Positions 15,360 to 22,054 of a stretch of DNA of 22,054 nt are shown here, piece after piece. The translations under genes were made by a program, and so were the position numbers. Below the pieces are notes generated by a model, which did not search any database, was not told the DNA's origin, and saw only the letters and a program-made list of their open reading frames with translations. Every line of letters starts with the position of its first letter. Position 1 is the stretch's first letter. Origin of the DNA: Rhodospirillaceae bacterium (GTDB lineage: Bacteria; Pseudomonadota; Alphaproteobacteria; Rhodospirillales; Magnetospirillaceae); assembly GCA_030151865.1 (NCBI GenBank), contig JASLCK010000084.1, positions 1-22,054 of the forward strand. The letters are read 5' to 3'.

Positions 15360-16015
15360 TCGGGCGGCGGGGCTTCAACCAGGATGGCCGGACGGTCGGC
15401 CCAGAACGGAATAGACAGTTTGGCCGCGTGCAGATGCATCGGCCCGTCTCCCGCCCCATAGATTGGATCACCCAGCAACGGACAGCCCAGCCCGGTGGCA
15501 CAATGAACGCGGATTTGGTGCGTGCGCCCACTGCGGGGCTTCAGTTCCAGCCAGGTCAGAGCCTGGGAGCCCAAATGCCCCCGCCCCAGCACCCGCCAGT
15601 CGGAAATGGCCGTCTGCCCCGCCGGATCGGCCAGCATTCGCCATCCCGACCGATCGGTCTGCTTCAGCAAGGGCAGATCGACAACCCCTTGATTCTCAAC
15701 AATATCGCCCACCACCACGGCCCAATAGGTCTTTTCCACCAGATGGGCCTGAAACAGACGCCCCAGGCGGGACACCGCCCGGTCATTGCGGGCCAGAATC
15801 AGACAGCCGCTGGTATCGCGGTCCAGTCGGTGCACCAGACGCGGCGGCTGGGTGATGTTGAACCGCAAGGCGTCCAACATCCCTTCCAGATGGATCGGGG
15901 TTTTTGGACCACCATGGACCGCCAATCCCGCCGGTTTGTTCAAAACCAGCAGATTGGCGTCCTGATGCAAAACCAACCCCGGCAGGTCGGCGGCGCTGAC
16001 GGCGCGATGCCCCAT
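15317..16015 (-). CDS. RluA-family pseudouridine synthase (minus-strand copy)
   Basis: Second short RluA-family enzyme, 232 aa, with Asp65 in HRLDRDTSG, LVLNKPAGLAVHGG ahead of it and LKPRSGRTHQIRVHCATGLGCPLLGDPIYG near the C-terminus. No S4 domain. It is a paralogue of the gene it faces. The ATG at 16015 shares one base with the stop of the PLP enzyme (TAATG), so both are one transcript and translationally coupled. Its substrate RNA is unknown; a shared substrate class with the facing enzyme is possible but not shown. Confidence 0.9.
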   Translation of the reverse strand: MGHRAVSAADLPGLVLHQDANLLVLNKPAGLAVHGGPKTPIHLEGMLDALRFNITQPPRLVHRLDRDTSGCLILARNDRAVSRLGRLFQAHLVEKTYWAVVVGDIVENQGVVDLPLLKQTDRSGWRMLADPAGQTAISDWRVLGRGHLGSQALTWLELKPRSGRTHQIRVHCATGLGCPLLGDPIYGAGDGPMHLHAAKLSIPFWADRPAILVEAPPPDHMLAALSACGWGK

Positions 16016-17178
16016 TAAATCGCCTTGGCCTGAGCCTTGCTGATGGCCTGGGCCAGATCGTCATACAGATCATCGACGGCTTCCAGACCGACCGACAGGC
16101 GCAAAAGATCGCCCGGCACCGGCGAGGTCGGGCCTTCGATGCTGGCGCGGTGTTCGATCAGGCTTTCCACCCCACCCAACGAGGTGGCGCGCTTCCAGAC
16201 CTGAACATTGGCGGCGGTGGCGATGGCCGCCTGTTCACCGCCCTTGACGCGAACCGACAGCATGCCGCCAAAACCGCCCGACATCTGACGGGTCGCCACA
16301 TCATGACCAGGGAAGTCAGGCAGGCCGGGATACAGAACGGCTTCGACACCGGGATGAGCCTGCAACCGCTTGGCCAAATCCAGCGCGGCGACGGACGCGG
16401 CCCGCACGCGCAGATAAAGGGTGCGCATGCCGCGCTGCAACAGCCATGCCTCGAACGAGCCCAGAACGCCGCCGTTCTGCGACAGAACCATGCGGACGCG
16501 CTGATAAAAATCATCCTTGCGGGCGAAGACCACCGCCCCCGCCACCACGTCGGAATGGCCGTTCAGATATTTGGTGGCCGAATGCATGACGAAATCGGCG
16601 CCCAGCGACAAAGGCTTGGTCAAAACCGGGCTGGCGACGGTGGAATCCACCCCCAGCAGGGCCCCGGCCTGATGGGCAATCTCGGCCACGGCGGCGATAT
16701 CGCTGACGGTCCACAAAGGATTGGCCGGGGTTTCCAGCCACACCAGCTTGGTCTTGCCGGGACGGATGGCGGCTTTAACGGCGGCCAGATCCTCGGTCGG
16801 GACCAGTTCCACCTCCAACCCCCAGCGGGTGGCATAACCCAGCAACCACGACCGGCCAGCCCAATACATCACCTGCGGCGCAATGACATGATCGCCCGGC
16901 TGCAAGGCCAGAAAGCCTGCGGTGAACGCCGCCATGCCCGACGCGAACAACAGGGCGTCGGCCCCGCCCTCCAATTCGCTCAGCAACTGCGCCGCCTGAT
17001 CATAGGTCGGATTGTCGATGCGCGAATAACAGCGGCCACGGCTATAGCTGTTGTCGGGATCGCGTTCAAAGGTGGTGGCCGGATGGATCGACGGAATGAT
17101 CGCCCCGCTTTGCGGATCCACATGGCCCAGGGCCTGGGCGGCCAGGGTTTCAGGACGCAGGGATTTAAAATCGGCCAT
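16015..17178 (-). CDS. Cys/Met metabolism PLP-dependent enzyme (MetZ/MetB/MetC-like)
   Basis: Enzyme of the trans-sulfuration family, about 387 aa. PLP is bound by Lys203 in MHSATKYLNGHSD; other family marks are YSRIDNPTYDQ, LFASGMAAFTAGFLAL, WLETPANPLWTVSDI and the C-terminal LRLSVGLEAVDDL. Depending on subtype it makes or splits cystathionine or uses O-acyl-homoserine; the sequence alone does not settle which (cystathionine gamma-synthase, beta-lyase or gamma-lyase). The ATG at 17178 is 13 bases after AAGGA; a GTG at 17187, three codons earlier, is only four bases after it and is a real alternative. Its leader has an intrinsic-terminator hairpin and a Met-rich small ORF. The stop is coupled to the pseudouridine synthase start. 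Confidence 0.9.
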   Translation of the reverse strand: MADFKSLRPETLAAQALGHVDPQSGAIIPSIHPATTFERDPDNSYSRGRCYSRIDNPTYDQAAQLLSELEGGADALLFASGMAAFTAGFLALQPGDHVIAPQVMYWAGRSWLLGYATRWGLEVELVPTEDLAAVKAAIRPGKTKLVWLETPANPLWTVSDIAAVAEIAHQAGALLGVDSTVASPVLTKPLSLGADFVMHSATKYLNGHSDVVAGAVVFARKDDFYQRVRMVLSQNGGVLGSFEAWLLQRGMRTLYLRVRAASVAALDLAKRLQAHPGVEAVLYPGLPDFPGHDVATRQMSGGFGGMLSVRVKGGEQAAIATAANVQVWKRATSLGGVESLIEHRASIEGPTSPVPGDLLRLSVGLEAVDDLYDDLAQAISKAQAKAI

Positions 17179-17200
17179 GACGATCACTCGTTCCTTAAAA

Positions 17201-17235
17201 GCAAAGAGGGCGGAACCTTAGCACGGTCCCGCCCC
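17201..17235 (-). terminator. Terminator/attenuator hairpin in the leader of the PLP gene
   Basis: On the minus strand arms GGGCGGGACC (17234-17225) and GGTTCCGCCC (17217-17208) form a ten-pair stem (one G-U) with a seven-base loop, followed by TCTTTGCTTTT. The AAGGA ribosome site of the PLP gene comes only a few bases later. So the gene is expressed either through this hairpin by read-through or from a promoter hidden in it. This is the arrangement expected of attenuation; I did not recognise a known SAM riboswitch. Confidence 0.6.
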
Positions 17236-17288
17236 CGCAAAACGTCAAAATCCGCATAAGGGCCATGCCCTTCAGCCCCCTCCCCCCG

Positions 17289-17375
17289 TCACGGAGCAGC
17301 GGCCTGGACGAACGGCCCCAACAGCATCACGGCCAATCCCATAAAGGTGGCCAAGGCAATCATCCGGCTGGTCAT
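17289..17375 (-). CDS. Small ORF, 28 codons, hydrophobic and Met-rich
   Basis: Reads MTSRMIALATFMGLAV then MLLGPFVQAAAP and stop: four Met in 28 residues, a positive charge at residue 4, a hydrophobic core and an AAA-type end like a signal peptide or a single membrane helix. GGA stands about nine bases before the ATG, and a good promoter lies about 25 bases upstream of the ATG. Third codon positions are GC-rich as in neighbouring genes. It could be a small membrane protein, or a leader peptide for the Cys/Met-metabolism gene that follows after a terminator hairpin. Both readings are inference. Confidence 0.45.
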   Translation of the reverse strand: MTSRMIALATFMGLAVMLLGPFVQAAAP

Positions 17376-17406
17376 CGTTACATCCACATTAATTCCCTTA
17401 AGTCAC

Positions 17407-17436
17407 TAGATATAAAAACCACTAACTCCATGTCAA
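17407..17436 (-). promoter_or_regulatory. Sigma-70 promoter for the small ORF and PLP gene leader
   Basis: Minus-strand TTGACA (17436-17431), an 18-base spacer, then TATCTA (17412-17407) within an AT-rich stretch. Start expected near 17400, giving about 213 bases of leader before the PLP gene. The -35 is perfect; the -10 matches in part. Confidence 0.55.
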
Positions 17437-17485
17437 TAATATATTTATACATTTATTTTATGTTTAAATAACCGCTCCCTTCGCA

Positions 17486-17517
17486 CCTATCCGCTTGAAC
17501 CACAATTGCCGGATAGG
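17486..17517 (+). other. 8-bp inverted repeat upstream of the hybrid kinase gene
   Basis: CCTATCCG (17486-17493) and CGGATAGG (17510-17517), spaced by 16 bases and lying 66 bases before the kinase ATG. It might be an operator of a dimeric regulator or a leader hairpin. No terminator-like T-run follows. Confidence 0.35.
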
Positions 17518-17582
17518 CATTATCGCCCCTGGGCGACCAGCATGCGGGGAACGGGTACCGCCTCCGCAGTCAGAGAGGATCA

Positions 17583-20500
17583 ATGACCCAGCAGCCTGGA
17601 CAAGGGCTGGCCCAGCCCGATCCGTCACGCAACATTCCATCCCCAGCGGCCTCGTCCTTTAAAATCAAAGGGCAGCGGGAATTGATTGCCGTTTCGGCGG
17701 CCTCCGCCGCTCTGATCATGGCCGTTTTGATGTTTGGCCTGCTGTTGTCCGACAAGCTGACCGACATTGGGCTGGAACTGCAAAATCACACCCGCTTTGA
17801 CGAAGCCGTGGTCGCCCCAGTGCATCGGCTGCGGTCACAAATTGGCTATGGCGGCTTCATCGACGGCTTCAAAACCTATCTGCTGACCCGCGACCGCGGA
17901 CAGGAACAGCTTTTGGACCGCAAGCTGGCCCAGGTTTTTTCCGACATCACCGTTTGCCGCCGCGAACTGATCTCGCTTGAGGAAATCGAAGCCCTGGATC
18001 AGCTTGAAAGAACCTTTCAGCATTATGAAACGGCTTATGCCCAAGCCCGCAGCCAGATCAATCTGGGACCGCACGCAGAACAGTCTCTGACCGCCTTTCT
18101 GGTCGATGACACCCCCGCCCTGGCCGCCCTGCAAACCCTGGAACAGATCGAACAGAACAAGCTCGACAGTTCGTCTCGCCATGCGCAAAAGGAACTGCGC
18201 GGCACCATGCAATTAATGATGGCGGGGGGGCTGATCATTCCCGGCATCGTTTTGGTGGCCGGATGGATTTTAGGCCTGATGCGCCACAGCATCCGCGCCA
18301 ACCGCGCCGTCTTGGACGCCCAACGCAAGATGACCGAGGCGATCGAGTTGAACAAGCGGATGATCGCCGTTTCGGCGGCGGGGATTTTGGCTTATCGCAG
18401 CAGTGACGGGCGCTGCGTGATGGCCAACGAAGCCGCCGCCGCCCTTGCGGGCAGCATCGTCAACCGCCTGTTGGAACAGAACTTCCGCGATTTTCCATCC
18501 TGGAAAATCAACGGATTGCTGAGCACAGCCGAACAGGTTCTGCAAGACGGCCTACCCCGCACCCAGGAAGCCCATATCCGCTCGACCTTTGGCCGCGATA
18601 TTTGGGTGGAATGCCAGTTGGCCCGCTTCTTCAATGCCGGACAGGCCCATCTGCTGGTCATCATGACCGATATTTCCAAGCGCAAGCAGGCTGAACAGGC
18701 GCTGCGCGACAGCGGCGAGAGAATGCGGTCCTTGTTGGCGTCAACCCGCATTGGCGCGGTTATGCTGAAGCTGGACGGCTCGATCAGGTCTGCCAATGCC
18801 CGTCTGATGGAAATCCTGGAAATTGGCGATGCGGATTTAACCGCCTTTAACGTGACCGACTTTTTCGAAGATAAAGCGCAATGGGATCAATTGCGCGAAA
18901 TCGTGACCACCGTCGGGCATGTGCGCGATGTCGAGGTCAAGCTGCACAAGGCGGACGGCTTTGTCTTTTGGGCCCTGGCGACCATCGAACCGGCCTCGGA
19001 ATTCGGGGCGGGCTGGTATGTCGGCTGGCTTTACGACATCAGCGAACGCAAACAAATCGAATACGAACTGGAAGCCAGCCGCGAAGCGTTGGAGCGCCAA
19101 GCCCACGATCTGCGCGATCTGGCGGAAATTTCCGCCCTGGAACGCAGCCGCGCTGAAATCGCCACCCAAGCCAAGTCGGAGTTTCTGGCCAATATGAGCC
19201 ACGAAATCCGCACTCCCATGAACGCCATCGTCGGAATGGGCGGCCTGTTGGGCAAAACCGCTCTCAGCGGCAAACAGCAGGATTATCTGAACAAAATCCA
19301 GGCGGCGGCCAAATCCTTGCTGCGGATCATCGACGATATTTTGGACGTTTCGAAGATCGAAGCGGGCAAGCTGGAACTGGAGTTGGTGGAATTCCGGCTG
19401 GAAGAGGTCCTGGCTCAGGTCTCGACCCTGATTGGCGTGCGGGCCGAGGAAAAAGGGCTGGAAATCCTGTTTTCCTGCGACGACACCATCCCGGCGGCGC
19501 TGACCGGCGATCCGCTGCGGTTGGGGCAGATTTTGACCAATCTGGCCAACAACGCAGTGAAGTTCACCGAACAGGGAGAGGTGTTCATCCGGATATCCCT
19601 GGACGATGCGCAAGAAGACGGGGTGACGCTGCGCTTTGCTGTCCGCGATAGCGGCATCGGCATGACGGCGGAACAAACCGCCAAGCTGTTCCACCCCTTT
19701 ACCCAAGCCGACAGTTCCACCACCCGCCGTTATGGCGGCACCGGATTGGGGCTGACCATTTGCAAGCGGCTGGTGGAAATGATGGGGGGCGAGATTTCCG
19801 TCGCCTCGGTCCCCGGACGGGGCAGCGAATTCACCTTTACCGCCCATTTCGGTTATGCCGACGGGGTGTTCGCCCAATGCCCGTTGCCTGCGCCCGATCT
19901 GCGGGGCTTGCGGGTGCTGGTTTGCGACGACAACGCCACGGCGCGCGATCTTTTGTCCCGGCATCTGCACTCTTTGTCCTTTGATGTCACCGGGGTTGCC
20001 GACGGCATTGCTGCCATTGCTGAATTGCGGCGCGGCGTCCAGCGCGGCAATCCCTATCGCCTGATCCTGATCGACTGGCAGATGCCTGGCATGGATGGGG
20101 TGGAAACGGCCAGAACCATTCAAGCCGATCCCGCTCTGCCCAAGCCGCCGATCATTGTCATGGCAAGCGCCTTTGGCCGCGAACAGGCAGCCCATCAGGC
20201 CGAGTTGGCGGGGGTGCGCGGCATGCTGAGCAAACCGGTCACGCCGTCGCCTCTGTTGGACGGCATTGTCGAAGCATTTGGCCGCGGTGGCACCCTGCGC
20301 ACAACCGGGCCGACCGGCGCGCCGGAATGGGCCGCGGCCTTAAGCGGCCTGTCGGTTCTGCTGGCCGAGGACAACCCCATCAATCAGCAAGTAGCAACCG
20401 AGCTTTTGCATAGTGCCGGGGTGCGCGTCGCTATCGCCGATACCGGGCGCAAGGCGCTGGCCATGGTCGAGGCCGATCCCGCCGCCTTTGACGCGGTTCT

Positions 20501-21371
20501 GATGGACCTGCAAATGCCCGAAATGGACGGCTTTGCCGCCGCCCGACGCATTCGCGCCCTGAAAGGGGCACCGCGCCGCCCCATCATCGCCATGACAGCC
20601 CACGCCATGATGGAAGACCGCCAGCGCTGCTTGGATGCCGGGATGGACGACCATATCGGCAAACCCATCGAGCCGGAACAGTTGTTCCGCACCCTGGCCC
20701 GTCATGTGACGCGCCCTGCCCCAGCGGTTTCCCCGCCGCCGCCCCTGACCGCCCCGCCTGAAACGCCGCCCCTGCCCGAGATTGCGGGCGTTGATCACAC
20801 CGCCGGGTTGCGCCGCCTGCGCGGCAATGCCGCCTTGTATCGCCGTTTGCTGTCAGGCTTTCAACAGGAGGGGCAGGACATGGCGCATGCCATGCGTCGC
20901 TTCCTGGCGTCGCACGATCTGCCCGCCCTGGCCCGCACCGCTCACACCATGAAAGGCACGGCGGGCAATCTATCGGCCATCGGTGTGCAAAGTGCGGCCC
21001 GCGATCTGGAAGATCTGATCTCACGCCATGCCGATCCGTCTGCTTTGGCCACAGGGCTGGATCGGATCGAACAGGCCATGGCCCCCCTTATCGCCGCCCC
21101 ATTACAGGACGCGCCGTCGCCCCAGACCGACAATCCCACCGCTGCCCTTCTGGACGATCCCGCCTTGCTGGCCGATCTCGACAGGCTGGATGCTTTGTTG
21201 GCGAAAAACCGTCTGTCGGCCAAGTCCAAAGCCCAAAGCCTGTTGGCGCGCCTGTCCCGTCCCGATTGGGCCGCCGACCGCGACCGCTTGGCGCAGGCCA
21301 TCGACAGTCTGGACTTCCCCCAGGCCCGCACGGTCCTGGCGAAAATGCGGGCCAAAATCAGCGCCCCTTAA
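17583..21371 (+). CDS. Large hybrid sensor histidine kinase (BarA-like architecture)
   Basis: Multi-domain phosphorelay protein of 1262 aa at the inner membrane. TM1 spans about 34-56, a periplasmic helical sensor of some 150 residues follows, then TM2 at about 211-234. Two PAS-like regions lie at about 255-370 and 375-500. HisKA has His540 in MSHEIRTPMNAIVG; the ATPase domain (about 640-757) has NLANNAVKFTE, DSGIGM and GGTGLGLTICKRLVEMMGG. Receiver 1 (about 775-890) carries Asp831 in DWQMPGMDG; receiver 2 (about 920-1040) carries Asp975 in MDLQMPEMDG. The Hpt domain has His1121 in AHTMKGTAGNLSA. All phosphotransfer residues are present, so the relay looks intact. The ATG has GAGG five bases upstream. 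No response regulator gene is adjacent, and the signal is unknown. A terminator follows the stop. Confidence 0.95.
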   Translation: MTQQPGQGLAQPDPSRNIPSPAASSFKIKGQRELIAVSAASAALIMAVLMFGLLLSDKLTDIGLELQNHTRFDEAVVAPVHRLRSQIGYGGFIDGFKTYLLTRDRGQEQLLDRKLAQVFSDITVCRRELISLEEIEALDQLERTFQHYETAYAQARSQINLGPHAEQSLTAFLVDDTPALAALQTLEQIEQNKLDSSSRHAQKELRGTMQLMMAGGLIIPGIVLVAGWILGLMRHSIRANRAVLDAQRKMTEAIELNKRMIAVSAAGILAYRSSDGRCVMANEAAAALAGSIVNRLLEQNFRDFPSWKINGLLSTAEQVLQDGLPRTQEAHIRSTFGRDIWVECQLARFFNAGQAHLLVIMTDISKRKQAEQALRDSGERMRSLLASTRIGAVMLKLDGSIRSANARLMEILEIGDADLTAFNVTDFFEDKAQWDQLREIVTTVGHVRDVEVKLHKADGFVFWALATIEPASEFGAGWYVGWLYDISERKQIEYELEASREALERQAHDLRDLAEISALERSRAEIATQAKSEFLANMSHEIRTPMNAIVGMGGLLGKTALSGKQQDYLNKIQAAAKSLLRIIDDILDVSKIEAGKLELELVEFRLEEVLAQVSTLIGVRAEEKGLEILFSCDDTIPAALTGDPLRLGQILTNLANNAVKFTEQGEVFIRISLDDAQEDGVTLRFAVRDSGIGMTAEQTAKLFHPFTQADSSTTRRYGGTGLGLTICKRLVEMMGGEISVASVPGRGSEFTFTAHFGYADGVFAQCPLPAPDLRGLRVLVCDDNATARDLLSRHLHSLSFDVTGVADGIAAIAELRRGVQRGNPYRLILIDWQMPGMDGVETARTIQADPALPKPPIIVMASAFGREQAAHQAELAGVRGMLSKPVTPSPLLDGIVEAFGRGGTLRTTGPTGAPEWAAALSGLSVLLAEDNPINQQVATELLHSAGVRVAIADTGRKALAMVEADPAAFDAVLMDLQMPEMDGFAAARRIRALKGAPRRPIIAMTAHAMMEDRQRCLDAGMDDHIGKPIEPEQLFRTLARHVTRPAPAVSPPPPLTAPPETPPLPEIAGVDHTAGLRRLRGNAALYRRLLSGFQQEGQDMAHAMRRFLASHDLPALARTAHTMKGTAGNLSAIGVQSAARDLEDLISRHADPSALATGLDRIEQAMAPLIAAPLQDAPSPQTDNPTAALLDDPALLADLDRLDALLAKNRLSAKSKAQSLLARLSRPDWAADRDRLAQAIDSLDFPQARTVLAKMRAKISAP

Positions 21372-21373
21372 CA

Positions 21374-21409
21374 AAAACCCCCGTCGGTCGCCCGGCGGGG
21401 GTTTTCTTT
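21374..21409 (+). terminator. Rho-independent terminator after the hybrid kinase
   Basis: AAAACCCCCG (21374-21383) pairs perfectly with CGGGGGTTTT (21396-21405), followed by CTTT. It lies between convergent genes and the A-run on its left lets it serve the minus-strand membrane protein gene too. Confidence 0.88.
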
Positions 21410-21421
21410 AGCGCGTCCTGT

Positions 21422-22054
21422 TTAGCGCTTTATCGTCTTGCGCCATGCCAGATAGGGGATGGACATGACGAGCAGCATAACCGCCCACAGCACCATTTCG
21501 CGATTGTCGATCATGCCGTTCAGCACCAGCGGCCACTGATCGGCGAAATGGGGATGGTCCTTGGTAAAATCCTCGCCCTGGGCCAAGGCCAGACCTTCCG
21601 AGGCCACCGCCAGCAGCGCCGCCAGCGGCAAGCCCCAGGACAGGAAGCGCGCCAGCTTGCCCTTGCGTCCGGTAACGTCCAAAGCCGGGGTGAACAGGCC
21701 GTTCAACCCCCAGGCCGCCAGACCGCCGCCCTTTAGCATGCGGATCAGCGACAAGGCGGCAATGGCGACGCAAGGCACGCCAAAATCGATCACCGGAATA
21801 TCGCGATAGCGCCCATCGATGAACAAAAGCGCGGTCCAAACAAAGGCATAGGCCCCGAAATAGAGGGTCATGGCCTCGCCTTTCCAGCGGTCGGCAGGAT
21901 CGGCGGCAGCGCGGCCCGCCAGCAAATCAGCGGCACGGCGCAAAGCAACGATGGCGAACGCCACCGGCACGCCGCCGCGCAGGATCGCCCAATAATCCTG
22001 CCACCAGCGGAAGGCCACCGCTTCGGCATGGAAGCAGGCCGTCACCGCCAGCCA
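21422..22054 (-). CDS. Multi-spanning membrane protein, C-terminal part (cut by window edge)
   Basis: The frame is open to the right edge, so the real start is outside the window; a GTG at 22045 is probably internal. The 210 residues seen contain about five hydrophobic segments, for example VPVAFAIVAL, YFGAYAFVWTALLFI, IPVIDFGVPCVAIAALSLI, LSWGLPLAALLAV and MVLWAVMLLVMSIPYLAW. The loop between the last two is hydrophilic (EDFTKDHPHFADQWP). Family not recognised with certainty; a resemblance to the membrane tail of GH17/GT2-type glucan enzymes came to mind but is only a guess. It ends with basic RKTIKR on what may be the cytoplasmic side. Confidence 0.7.
   Translation of the reverse strand, partial: WLAVTACFHAEAVAFRWWQDYWAILRGGVPVAFAIVALRRAADLLAGRAAADPADRWKGEAMTLYFGAYAFVWTALLFIDGRYRDIPVIDFGVPCVAIAALSLIRMLKGGGLAAWGLNGLFTPALDVTGRKGKLARFLSWGLPLAALLAVASEGLALAQGEDFTKDHPHFADQWPLVLNGMIDNREMVLWAVMLLVMSIPYLAWRKTIKR

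Noticed and set aside
1..22054. CRISPR arrays, tRNA or rRNA genes, insertion sequences
   Set aside because: No regularly spaced repeats, no tRNA-like cloverleaf noticed, and no transposase-like protein in any frame.

Overview
The window looks like chromosomal DNA of a denitrifying alphaproteobacterium, most likely a Magnetospirillum/Rhodospirillaceae-type organism. That assignment is an inference from the GC-rich third positions, the full cytochrome cd1 maturation cluster, the large chemotaxis and hybrid-kinase proteins, and the NNR/FNR-type operator. I could not run a taxonomic search.

Layout. Bases 1-233 are an AT-rich non-coding leader, followed by a small hypothetical gene (234-722) whose Shine-Dalgarno lies in a hairpin. 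Bases 783-9603 (minus strand) are one ten-gene nitrite-reductase block in the order nirS-E-C-F-D-L-G-H-J-N. It covers the enzyme (NirS), siroheme precursor synthesis (NirE), the siroheme decarboxylase set (NirD, L, G, H), the radical SAM enzyme NirJ, the d1 dehydrogenase NirN, the lipoprotein NirF and the small cytochrome NirC. Most neighbours are joined by ATGA, TGATG or TAATG overlaps. nirS has its own candidate NNR/DNR box upstream and a UUCG-capped hairpin downstream, which suggests high nirS expression with partial read-through into the cofactor genes. A second FNR-family-like box overlaps the nirH stop codon, ahead of nirJN.

Upstream of nirS, behind a strong bidirectional terminator, lies a methyl-accepting chemotaxis protein (9827-11866, minus). 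Next come a 112-aa hypothetical gene (minus) and a divergent Nudix hydrolase of the RppH type (plus). A PAS-containing membrane histidine kinase follows, with an RluA-family pseudouridine synthase coupled to it by an ATGA overlap. This pseudouridine synthase gene converges with, and overlaps by 43 bases, a second RluA-family gene on the minus strand. The second one is coupled by TAATG to a Cys/Met-metabolism PLP enzyme. The leader of the PLP gene holds a good promoter, a 28-codon Met-rich small ORF and an intrinsic-terminator hairpin directly ahead of the start, a layout typical of attenuation.

The right part is a 1262-aa hybrid histidine kinase (two TM, PAS regions, HisKA/HATPase, two receivers, Hpt) with a clean terminator, then the C-terminal part of a multi-spanning membrane protein cut by the window edge. 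Nothing here is clearly a new system. The best leads are the regulatory structures: the PLP leader, the SD-sequestering hairpin, the two FNR-family boxes and the nirS/nirE hairpin.
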